Position numbers and translations under genes: made by a program | Notes under the pieces: model-generated | Databases searched by the model: none | What the model saw: the letters and a program-made list of their open reading frames with translations, nothing else | What the model was told of the DNA's origin: nothing | In this document: in pieces, positions 24,666 through 35,600 of the stretch | How the letters are laid out: each line of letters starts with the position of its first letter | Position numbering within the stretch: position 1 is the stretch's first letter | Assembly: GCA_963682025.1 (NCBI GenBank) | Contig: OY821520.1 | Location: forward strand, 85,298,965 to 85,362,964 | Direction: 5' to 3' | DNA from: Cordilura impudica | Taxonomy: Eukaryota; Arthropoda; Insecta; Diptera; Scathophagidae | DNA length: 64,000 bases

Positions 24666-25832
24666 TCTATAATATTAATAGGCTAGGCGATTTCTTGTGA
24701 TCGATGTTTTGTTCTACCGATTTATCCCGATTTATCCCGATTTTAACCAAACGTATATTATTTGAAAGGAATTTCTTTTTTGCTGGTTTGCAGATTTACA
24801 GATTTTTAAATTTTTTCCTTTATTTTGAGTATATTGCATTTAAAGTTGCTACAAACACATGAATAAAACAAGTAAGAAAATTATAGTCGGTCTAGACCGA
24901 CTATACGATACCCTATACCATGCGTTTAGAAACCCTATCTCTTAGGCCCAACTAACTGGACATAGAAAATAAGCAAAAACAAAATTTGAGTGGTATTTTT
25001 ATTAATTTTTTTGGCTGCAGATATGAAAAAGTTCATATCGGATGCTATATCTATATGGCGACTAGGTCCAAAAATGGACCGATCCTGATCATGTATGGTA
25101 AAGTCTCTTGTATTTTGCAAAAATATATACAAACAAAATTTGAGAAGAATCAGTGCAATATTTTTGTTTTTTAATAGATTTAAGTGAAGATCGGGAAGCA
25201 GCTCTATATGGTGCCAAAGGGATCATTTTTGGACTACTCATCAATGATGTAATGAACGCATAGAAACCCAATTTGAGTAAGATCTATATGACAATTTGGA
25301 TCTTATGGCAATTTATGTAGATTTCATAGGGGTAATTTGTATGGGGGCTAGGTCTGAACATGGACCGATTCTCACCAATTTCAATAGCGTTCATCTCATA
25401 GCCGATAAAAGCTTATATACGAAATTTCATCAAAATATATTCATATTTGCGACCTGCAGTTTGATTACAAGGTTTACATGGACACACAGACGGACGGACG
25501 GACGGACGGACGGACATTGTTAAATCAACTCAAAAAGTGATTCTGATTCGATCGGTATAATTAAAGATGGGTCTAGGTCAAATATTTTTGGTTGTTACAA
25601 ACAGCAGCACAAAGTCATTATACCCAAACTACATAGTGGTATAGGGTATAATTATACAATGCTATGTGTGTGTTAAATTTGTTAATGCGTTTGTAATAAA
25701 AATGAGTTTGTTTTTTTGTGTTGATTTGTGAATTGGATATAATTGATTAGCATACCTTTAGGGTCTTTATTTAATGAAAAAATAAAATTTCCTAGAATTT
25801 GCACTCGAATTTCGACGACTAGAATCTACTAG
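24666..25832 (+). mobile_element. Non-autonomous Helitron (family E), split by a family B insertion
   Basis: Starts A|TCTATAATATTAATAGGC and ends AGAATCTACTAG|T, the Helitron-type ends seen in the other copies but here in plus orientation. The family B element at 24870-25655 interrupts it; removing that leaves about 380 bp matching the 17611 copy. Confidence 0.75.
24870..25655 (+). mobile_element. Family B element (DINE-1/mini-me-like), complete copy nested in Helitron
   Basis: Starts ACAAGTAAGAAAATTATAG, then the perfect palindrome TAGTCGGTCTAGACCGACTA and ATACCCTATACCA. Ends AGTGGTATAGGGTATAA. Contains six ACGG units near 25490-25515. Because the interrupted host (family E) is known, this copy defines the family B ends well; no target duplication is evident. 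Confidence 0.75.
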
Positions 25833-25839
25833 TTTTCAT

Positions 25840-27360
25840 AATTGTGTTTTGTTTTAAACTTTATTTATATGGTTACAAAAGGTGTGCTTGGATTCACCCG
25901 CATGATCCGGGCCACTTAATTTAGATTTTTATAATTTCTTTATCTTTATTTTTCTTAACCATTTTTTCCAATTACCTTTTTATTTAAAATTGTTATGTAC
26001 AAATTACAGTTATTTACTTTTTTAGCATACTTTCTTTTGGCACTTTCTTCAAACAATTTTAGCAATTTTCTCTTCACAAAGTTTTGGCAACACTGGTGGT
26101 GTGTGTGTATGTGTGCAAAAAAATTGAAAATGATAATGAAAAAATTACCTATGTAGTTTGTAGAAAATGAACGCAGCGAAAGACAAAATTGTAGAAAATT
26201 AAATGAATTGAACTGAAAATTAACTTAGCGGAAACTTTGTTCAATTTCCTCTTTAGAAAAAAAAATAAATTTTTTCATAGCGGTTTATACATTTTTTGTC
26301 ATCAGTTAGTTTCAAAAACATAAAAGAATTTTTTTAGGTTTTTCATTATTTTCAAAACAAAACAAATTCATGCCAGTTAATTTGTGCGTATTTTGCATTG
26401 AAAAGTGTTTAATCAATGAACTTATTTGTTTTTCCAATTTCGTTGTTATAGAATTTCGTATTCATTCATTTACGAATACAAACAACAAAAACAATTTAAT
26501 AAAATGCAATCATCAATTTATTCAAAATTGATATGTTTTTTTGTTTGTTGTTTCTTGCTTTATAATTTGCAGGTAAATAATACTAACAAAAAGTTAAGAG
26601 GAGGAATAAATTGAATACTGTTGCTACTTGCAGAGTTCAATATTATGTCATATTTCCAAATTTATACATCGTGTTCAATAATAAAAAATATAAATAATAA
26701 AAAACCATAAGTTATGCAAAAAATTTAAGTATATGTATTTAAAATTTAAACTTTATGATGAAATGTTTTTTCCAAGTTCTGAAAGAGAATATGGCTTTTT
26801 AAGTGGGCTTAAATATGAGAATTTACAATCTTTATGGGATAGTGTAATAAATATAGCCGTGAAGACTTACATACATACATTTAGGACAATGACACTTTAG
26901 TCCTAACTTTGGCCAGGATAACATTTTAACCAGGTAGACTATATATTAGGGTCACAGCCATTTTTTTTTGAATTTCAAGACGTGCGGGTCGGATTATTGT
27001 GACACTGGATCTAAAACTTAAGTGCACCAAATTTGAGCCAAATCAGACAATGCGCATTGAGTTCAAAGTTCAAATATGCATTTATATATAAAATTATTTA
27101 AAAAAAATCTTTTTTTAAAAAAATTTTTATATTAGTAATTGCGTTTCAATTAAATTAATTAATAAACTATAATCTAGAGAGAATTATCTTTCTATTAAAA
27201 CAACAAAATCTTTTTTCGTCCCTCTTTATGGTCAAAGGTCAAATTTAAGGAGATTTACATTTTTTTAAAACATAATATTGAAATAATATATATTTGTGGA
27301 AGGATTTGATAAAACTTGTTGATATTTTAATAATTATAAAAAATAATATTCTGGACTTAT
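25840..27360. other. AT-rich DNA, no gene recognised
   Basis: Contains a short (GT)n tract at 26098-26116 and otherwise AT-rich sequence. A GC-richer stretch at 26945-27060 could be a repeat fragment but matches nothing else in the window. Confidence 0.4.
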
Positions 27361-27363
27361 TTC

Positions 27364-27780
27364 CTGAAATTAACCCGTGGGGTACTCTTGATGTCAAATT
27401 GACTATGAAAATCTATAAATATTTTCTTCATCAGGATTTTTTTTTAAATCAAACAAACTTAATGTATTCATAAAATTCCTAAAATTTATTGGTTATTTTG
27501 TGAAAATATGTAGATTAATTAGTTTTTATATTAATACAGTATAAACAAATTTGTATATCGAGGGCTTATATTCAAAAAGTGCTATCTGCATCAATAATTA
27601 TTTTAAAGAGTGCACGCTCTCTAACCAATTTATTAATAACATCTGAAAGCATTTGTCGATCGATTTTAATATTATATTTGTTGTCACATTTAGATAGAAA
27701 AAATCCTGATGAAGAAAGTATTTATAGATTTTCATAAAGAGCCAATTTGACATCAAGAGTACCCCACGGGTTAATTTCAG
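27364..27780. mobile_element. 417-bp MITE with about 85-bp inverted ends
   Basis: The left arm begins CTGAAATTAACCCGTGGGG and runs through a CTCTTGATGTCAAATTG block. The right arm is its inverse, ending CCCCACGGGTTAATTTCAG. The arms pair over about 85 bases with a few mismatches. The spacer is AT-rich and non-coding. No target duplication is clear. Confidence 0.7.
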
Positions 27781-27784
27781 AAAG

Positions 27785-28846
27785 CAATGTAAAATTTAAA
27801 TGTGCCGTTAACATTTTCATTTCAATCAATGCCTGCTTTGATGTCGAATACATTCGACAAAAACACGGAAAGGGTTAATAATATTGATATTATGTTATAA
27901 ATAATCGTATATCGGAAGTTCCCTTGTAAGCGTTATATTGGCCGAAATCAACAATTAGTTCGCTAAAAAGATTTTGTTGTTTTTTGCTGGGATATATAAA
28001 ATGATGATGGTTCTTTCTTATTATCGTACAAGTTCACATTGGTGGTGATGGTCAATAAACTGTATTGCAAACAAAGGTTTGCGAACGAAAAAACTATAAT
28101 ATACATTTACCCTTGTAAAAATTAAGATTATTAATTTTTAGCCTTGCGAAATATCATGGCATGTATTATCAATATTTAATTACTGTTTTACTTAAAAATG
28201 TGATTATAAAGGAAAAGTATGTGAAAAAAATTATAAGAATTTTAAATGAAAATCCGAAACGAGCTTTTAAAACAATTGATTGTGAGGGAAAGTGTTACTA
28301 TCAACAGAAACCCGGGAAATGGCAGAAAGAAGGGCTACATACAGTGCGTTCACAAATGAAAGAAAGAGTTTTAATAAAAACTTTGTTTTTATGGGTTAGA
28401 TTTTATTATAATAGTGTTTTTACAACACCACTAAAGAAAATTTATTTTGCTCTATTTATATTAGTCTTTTTTTATGTTATCCCTAATTAATGTGAATTTC
28501 TAAAATCAATAAAATGTTTTTGTTTTTAAAAGTACTGGGTGTTATATTTTATTAAAAAAAAGTTTATTTTTGCGATAAAATTATTATTAAAATCTGAAAA
28601 CTTATAGACAGGTTTAACAAAAAAAAAATTCTAAAATTCTGACAAATTTTTCGAATAAAAAAATCTTAAATTCTAAGCTATTTTTTCTTCCATGTATAAA
28701 ACTTCTTAAATTCTAACGATTTTTTTATAGAATAACTCTTTAACTCTTTTCCTGTATCTGCGAATTTAAGAATTTTTTATATCAATATTGTTTTAAAACG
28801 TATCGAATAAAATTTAAATAGAATTAGCAGTTATTTTTATAGTAAA
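27785..28846. other. AT-rich DNA with a shared repeat module
   Basis: No convincing gene. The 109-codon ORF at 28161-28490 includes the module GAAAGAAAGAGTTTTAATAA through TTTGTTTTTATGGGTTAGA. That module also occurs in the satellite region at 12490-12525 and 13160-13205, so it is repeat-derived. Confidence 0.45.
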
Positions 28847-30800
28847 CTAGCTGTTTTTACCCGGTCTTGCACGGGATCCAAAGGCCTTTGACTTGAAAAA
28901 TGGTTCACTATGCTTACCAGGCGCTGAGTACTATGTCCCCGATGAACCATTCCTCAAAAAAATTAACCTACTCCCAAAAAATTTGTATGGGATTGGGGAA
29001 TTTGTTCATGGTGAAAAAATTCCCTATGTTCACGTTTTTTGTTGGAACAAATTCATGTTTTATTTCAATTTAAAATTTTCTGATTTTTTAATTTATAACT
29101 TTTTTTATAAGACGCTACAGCAAAAATAATTCAAAAATAAGCTGCGAAACCACCTAAAGTTTTTTTTTTTTTTTTTTGAATTTTATTTATTTTGTAAACA
29201 TCAAATATAACGGAATTGTTTGCAAATTAAAGGAATCAGAACTTTTAAAAATTGAATTACATTATTCAATAAGTCGGGGGTCACACAAGGCAATTTTTAT
29301 TGCGCAACTTTTTGGCAATTCTTTTTTGAAATTGTTTTTATGTCCACACACGACAATTTCTTCGGCAATTTTACTGTTTTGTTTTGTTTTTATTTTCTTA
29401 TAATTTGACATTTGTGCTCTAGTCGTAAAGAACAATAAAAAAATTAAATACATACATACATAAATTAATTTAATTGGTTTTGTTGAAAAATGAATTCAAA
29501 AGAAAAAAATTAAGTCCCGATTCCATTTAAAGGCCATTTTAATAAAGTAAACAATAATTACGAATTATTCACACCAAGAAGCGAAACACCGAATGAAAAG
29601 AAATGTCAAATATTCAACAAAAAAAAAAAAAAAAGCGAATGAGAGAATTGCTCGAAATAGCCGAGAACCGGCAATTATTTTTCCCTTTTTATTTCCCCTC
29701 ACCGCAAACATCTACAAACTCAAGAATTGCGCAACAAAAGTTGCCTTGTGTGAACTCGGACTAAGTGATCATCATTGAGCAGAGACGTCCAAGAAAAAAG
29801 GAAAATGAATGCGACGTTTAAAATTGAGCCGCAATGTTGCTTTAAGCAACTGCTTATAGTATATGTATTGTAATTATTGCACATACGTAGATAACATTTA
29901 TCATAAGACTTTTCACTGAGCTGTGTACCGCGAGCCAGTCGCGTCCGTGCGTTTGGCAGCTACACCAGTGCTGCCGCGCAGTTGTTACCTATTTTAATTG
30001 CTAATTATGCTATTGAAAAGATTACAGATTTTAAATACGTTTATTGAGAGCAGTATGGAGAATTTGTTCATTTCTTTTGGGGACCTTTATTTAAAAATTT
30101 GGGGAATTTCTTCATTTTTTGGGGAATTTGTTCATTGGGGGCTAAGTGCTGAACGCCTGCTTACCACTACAACGAAGCATGGATTATTTTGAGTGTATTA
30201 TGTCTAAAAGTTACGAATTTTAGTTATTCTAAGGCTTGGGGATATACAGCAATTCTGGTTTTTCCTTCTGGTGCATATACGAAAAGCTTGTGCTGGCTCC
30301 CAACTCTGGACCAGGCGACAAATAATTGTCTATGAAAAAAACAGGGAGATTCTAAGTTGATACCTGCTACCGAAGAGATTGTCCTCTTATGTACGTTATG
30401 TTAGGAACAACTTTTTGTACCATCTCTTGCAATGAAAAACCAACTTACAAAAGTCTTCTGGTAGGGATATTACAGTCGTTTCAAGAGTTTCACATTCCCT
30501 GGAGTTAGCTTGTCTTATCCGTTGGGCCTGAAGACATTGTTGAGTCGTTTCCGGAGTTTCACATTCCCTCGACTAAGCTTGGCTTAGCTGCTGGATTTCT
30601 AGACGCACTGGAGTAGATTCAGGCATTTCCGCTTCTTTTACAAAGCTTGTCTTGATCTTTGGGCTTCAAGACGTTATTGGGTTTGCTCTCAGGTGTTTCA
30701 GCATTTCTCGACTCAGATTGTCTAACTCGTTGAGACTCGATACGAATTTGGGTCTGATCAGGTTCTCTAGAGTTCTGTTTTGTTTAAGCCTTTTTGCATG
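28847..30800 (-). mobile_element. Decayed autonomous Helitron remnant
   Basis: The minus strand between 30400 and 30240 encodes the end of a Helitron helicase: AGINLESPCFFH, then QLFVAWSRVGS and LFVYAPEGKTRIAVYPQA. Upstream (30790-30480) are decayed Arg/Glu-rich repeats with the ETPEQ-type words of Helitron N-terminal regions. The left boundary, read on the minus strand, gives CCCGTGCAAGACCGGG, a short hairpin, then TAAAAACAGCTAG followed by T, which fits a Helitron 3' end. The Rep and most helicase motifs are gone. A MITE lies inside (29271-29763). Assigning the two ends to one element is uncertain. Confidence 0.6.
29271..29763. mobile_element. About 490-bp MITE (ends GTCACACAAGGCAA)
   Basis: Left end AAGTCGGGGGTCACACAAGG with TTGCGCAACTTTTTGGCAA. 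Right end is the inverse: GCGCAACAAAAGTTGCC then TTGTGTGAACTCGGACT. Arms are about 45 bases with mismatches. Non-coding. Confidence 0.55.
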
Positions 30801-31254
30801 AGGTAGTACGACATATATGCTATGCTTTCATGTGCAAGGCACAATTGCAAATAGTTATTTTTCCACCTTTACAACTCGTTCATATAGTGAAAAAGATGAA
30901 ATGGAAATATTTGTAATAGGTTGCTTTCCAATGTAGCCAAAAGGCAAGATGGAAATAAATGTAATATTTTGTTTTTCATTGTATTTAAAAAGTCGAGATT
31001 TGCATATTTATAATCGGAATAATCCTGCAGCGGTAGTCAACCTATGAAATAAATCTGCACTAATTTTGGGGTGTTGCAACTCATATAGTCAAAAAGATAA
31101 GACGGGAAAATTTGTAATAGGTTGATGTAAAATCTTCATTTCATAATGGTGTAAACTCAAGAGTAGTAAGTAAAGAGATTTATGCACAAAATTTTTGGGA
31201 AGTCCATTGAAAAATTAAAATATTTGAACAAACACTAAAAGCGTATATAGAAAA

Positions 31255-31815
31255 TTAAAAAAAGTGGGCGTGGCCGATAAAAGTATATGACGACCTTAAC
31301 GGGGATTTGAGAATAATGTGCAGTAAATTCGAGCGAAACCCATAAAAAATTAAAAAAGTGGTCGCAAAAGTAGGTGTGGCCGATAAGAAGCATATGATGA
31401 CTTTCCCTGTGGTACAGAGATCGTGTGTACCAAATTTCAGAGAAAATCGTTAACAAATAAAAATTTGTATAGCGAACAAATATACCAAAAAGCAGAAAAT
31501 GAATTGTATATAAAAAGTGGGCGTAAAAGTAGGCGTGACCGATAAGAAGTATATGGTGACCTTAGCTGGGTATAGGGATCGTGCGTACCGAATTTCATAG
31601 AAATCCGTAAACAAATAAAAATTTGTATAGTGAACAAATTTGAATAAAACAGAAAATGAATTTTACATAAATAGTGGGCGTAAAAGTAGGCGTGGCCGGT
31701 AAAAAGTATATGGCGACATTTTCTGGGGTATAGAGATCGTGTGTACAAAATTTCAGGAAAATCCGTTGAAAAATAAAAATTTGTATAGCGGTCAAACAAA
31801 CAAACAAACAGAAAA
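31255..31815. repeat. Tandem repeat, four units of about 130-160 bp
   Basis: The phrase AAAGTAGGCGTGGCCGATAA recurs in variant form near 31265, 31370, 31530 and 31685. Each is followed by AGTATATGGTGACCTT, ATCGTGTGTACCAAATTTCA and AATAAAAATTTGTATAG. Such units often lie inside Helitron-like repeats of flies, and this array sits between a Helitron remnant and a MITE. The minus-strand ORFs across it are repeat artefacts. Confidence 0.7.
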
Positions 31816-31829
31816 TGAATTTTATATAT

Positions 31830-32072
31830 CTGTGGTCACAAGCAATAACCGCCTAACTCGAAAATCATGCTTTCGAGAAAAATAGCTTATTATATAGAAA
31901 AATAGCTTTTTACGACTTAGGTCAGTATGTTTTCATTAATAACTTTTTAAATAGTAGTGTTAGAAAAATGGGGATTTCACGTAAATATAAAGCGTTTCTA
32001 GTAGAATATGATAGCATACATAACTCAAATCGTTCTTAAGTCGACTTAGGCGGTTATCGCTTGTGACCACAG
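31830..32072. mobile_element. 243-bp MITE, family F copy 1
   Basis: Ends are CTGTGGTCACAAGCAATAAC and its inverse at the right, about 27 bases, flanked by ATATAT on both sides. A second copy, 239 bp, lies at 60270-60508. The two share the internal words ATGGGGATTTCA and TAGAATATGATAGCATACAT. Confidence 0.75.
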
Positions 32073-32079
32073 ATATATA

Positions 32080-32670
32080 GATGTATTAGAAATTAAGAAC
32101 TGTTAAATATCAAAAACATTTGAAAATCAAAATTTGGGTATGCAAAAATTGTCTGAATTTGGTCTATTCAAAAAAGTCTCAGAATCAGAAAGTTTTCTAA
32201 TAGGAAAAATTTCTTAAAATGTTACTATATTTCTATAGCCAAGTGTCTGAAAATTTAAAAATTTTGTCTAAAAATGTATGTTTAAATTTAAGAATTTTTC
32301 AGGAGAAAAATATTCAAAATCTTTTAATACAATGATTGGTTGTGAAGTACTTGGAATAGAATTTATTCTAAGTGGATCAATTCTGTAGTAAAATAATAAA
32401 AAAAATTCTAATCACAAATGTGAACAAAATCAAAAACGCGAACACCCCTTGCAAAAATTAGTTCACGTTTTTGAGAGTTCACTGTATATAAAAGGTGTTA
32501 CCTGTGTTATATTTTTTCAAATAACTATGGAAAGTAATTTTTGTTAGTAAAATACATACAATTTTATATACAACGCATTTTTCTATGGAGTATGCATACT
32601 TTTCTGTGCCGCTGCGAATTATTAATAATAGAGTTTATGCTTATTTTCTATATACAGTTATTGCCTCAGC
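32080..32670. other. AT-rich DNA, no gene recognised
   Basis: Nothing supported here; the sequence becomes abruptly GC-richer at about 32679, the proposed start of a LINE. Confidence 0.4.
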
Positions 32671-32678
32671 AAAGTTTG

Positions 32679-35600
32679 TGGGGTCCGTGTGGGATTTGCT
32701 AGATCCTCCATCGGGACCCTCCCATGGCGAATTGGGGACGCTCGCCATATTGTTTCAATATGGAGGGTACCGGGGAAATAAAATACCCGGGGGTGACAAA
32801 AACCTAGCAACAGCAGCGTCGGTTTCATCAGGTTAGGTGAGGCTGCGAGCGGGCGTCGAAACTTGTATCAAGCGGCTCGCTATATAAATGTGTATGGAGG
32901 TAGAACTGGATGCCGCAAGATGTAGATCACCAGTGCGTTCCCCACTGACGTATACGGGCTTGCGTGGGGTTGGTAGCCCTACCATAAAAAAATAGATTAA
33001 CCAAGAAACGGAAATTGGAAATGAAAACAAACGGAAAACCCAGATGACGACCTTTGGCTTTCGTAAAAGGACTATGATAGGAACATGGAATGTGCGAACT
33101 TTGACGGATGTATCGAAAATGGAGCAAGTCTGTAAAGAAATGCAAAGGTACAAACTTGAAAACCTGGGCCTTGTAGAAACAAGGCGAATGGGCAAAGGCG
33201 AAGAATATACAGTATCCGGTCAATACTTTGTGTTGAGCGGAAATGAACAATACCGTATTAACGGCGTGGGGTTACTCATTTCCCATAAAGCAAAGAAATC
33301 GCTGATTGGATATAACCCAATATCTGAACGAATCATCACCGCTAGGTTCAAATCAAGATATCGCAATATAACGGTCATACAATGTTATGCTCCCACAGAA
33401 CCCTATGACGATGATATTAAGGATGAGTTTTATAGATTACTAGAAAACATTGTAAACACTACCCCCGAAGATGACAAAGTCGGAACTGACAACTTAAATA
33501 TCCAAAATATCATGGGTCGGCATGGCCTGGGTGGGGAAAGAAACGGAAATGGAACTCGTCTGGTAGAGTTTTGTGGAAACAATCACCTTTTCATAGGAGG
33601 CACGAGATTCCCTCACCGCGATATACATAAATACACTTGGCAATCTCCAGATGGTAAAACTAGAAATCAAATAGACCACATATTGATCAGCAGAAGATTC
33701 CACAACTCTCTTCTTGATGTGCGCACTCGTAGAGGCGCTGACGTATACAGTGATCACAAGTTATTGGTAGCTCAAATTAGATTACGACCCGCAGCAATAC
33801 AAATCCAAAAAAATCGCAACGGAAAATTCGATACTTGTAGATTTGAAGATCCTCTTGTGCGCGAGAGTTATGTAGAAAGTCTAAGAATTGAATTTAATGA
33901 AATTAATGACCAGCCGACCTGGGAAGACGTGCGTAGAATCTGCAGAACAACAGCTGAAAGGAAAATAGGTTACAAAAAAGGAGACAGGAAATTATGGATT
34001 AGCGACGCAACTTGGGATCTCATCCTTGAAAGAAGATCACTTAAAGCTGCAATGCTCAATTCGCAGTCAGACGAAGATAAGCAGCTGTTAAAGACGCAAT
34101 ACAACGACACCGAACGTCAAGTAAAAAAATCGGGAAAGAAAGACAAGGAAAATTTTATCAACAACATTGCTACTGACGCTGAAAATGCTGCCATGCGAAA
34201 TAATTTGAGAGGTGTGTATAAGGCCATTACACTACTAACCAACACTAAATCAACGGTACCTCCTCTACAAGATAACAACGGAAACAACCTCACATCAGAT
34301 GACCAACAACTTGCGCGATGGAAAGTATTTTTCGTTGACGCTGACCAACAATCCAGTATGTCGCAAAGTCCCATTGAAACAGGTCAACGCCCCAACCCTA
34401 ACTGTAATATCTCTACGATATCACCAACAATCATTGAAATCTCAGATGCTATACGGCAGTTAAAATCCCACAAATCCGCCGGACCCGACTACCTTCCAGC
34501 CGAACTTTTCAAATACGGTTCAGAAATACTGGCCCCCATCCTTTATCCCTTAATAGACCAAGTCTGGCAATCAGGCTGTATACCAAGATCCTGGAAAGAA
34601 GGAACGATTATTACTATTCCAAAAAAGGGAGATTTAAGCAACTGCAGAAATTGGAGGGGTATAACATTACTAAATACTATCCAGAAGATTGTTGCCTTCG
34701 TAATCTTGAATCGTATATCACCAATATTAAATGGTCAACTTCGACAAGAACAAAACGGTTTCAGACCACAAAGATCCTGTATCGATCACATTAACACGTT
34801 GCGCATTGTGGTTGAACAGTCAGTCGAGTGGAGATCCCCACTATATCTTCTATTCGTTGACTTTGAGAGGGCCTTTGATACCATTAACAGAGACGCTATA
34901 TGGAATACACTTCGGGAACTTGGTGTACCTGATAAAATTGTACACCTCATATGTGAACTTTACACAAATGCAGAATGTAGGGTTATATACAAAGGTAAGA
35001 CTAGTGACAAGTTCACAATACAGAATGGAGTTCGCCAGGGGTGTGTTTTGTCACCCCTTTTATTTATATTGGTTTTGGACAACATTTTAACAAAAACAAA
35101 TTCAGAAGTACCAGATGGCATACAATGGATACCGAACCAAAGATTATCTGATCTTGATTATGCGGACGATATTTGCTTTTTGAGCCACACCCTATCCGGA
35201 ACACGGACAAAGCTAGAGGCATTAATTCGTATTGCTGGTAAAGTGGGTCTCAAGGTCAATATGACAAAAACAAAACTGATGCGTGTTGAGACTGCGAACC
35301 AAACTCCACTGACAATCACAATAAATGGTAACCCATCTGTCGTCAAGGATGTCACCAATTTTAGCTACCTTGGGAGTGTAATCTCCAAAGGTGGTGGAGC
35401 AGATGCGGATGTTTCAAGCCGCATAAATAAGGCACGCGCCGCATACCATAAAATGAAAAGAATTTGGGTGTCTCGCAACATTAGTAGAAAAACAAAGCTT
35501 AAGGTCTTTAACACCAGCATTAAACCAATTCTTTTATACGGCTGTGAAACTTGGAAGGTGACAAATAATATCTGCCAAAAATTACAAGTTTTCGTCAACA

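Noticed and set aside
22803..25523. Several similar ORFs reading MAIYVDFIGVICMGARSEHG-type sequence, also at 45252 and 63671
   Set aside because: They recur because family B copies recur. Their ends fall in the (ACGG)n tract, and the frame is not kept in diverged copies, so I see no evidence of a protein.
25870..25915. Possible tRNA-like stretch (GGATTCACCCGCATGATCC)
   Set aside because: No cloverleaf arms or A and B boxes could be placed by eye.
28161..28490. 109-codon plus-strand ORF as a gene
   Set aside because: It includes a module shared with the 12-13 kb satellite, has no family resemblance and no supporting splice or context signals.
31235..31807. Minus-strand Tyr/Phe-rich overlapping ORFs
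   Set aside because: They repeat with the tandem units of 31255-31815 in two frames at once; repeat artefact.
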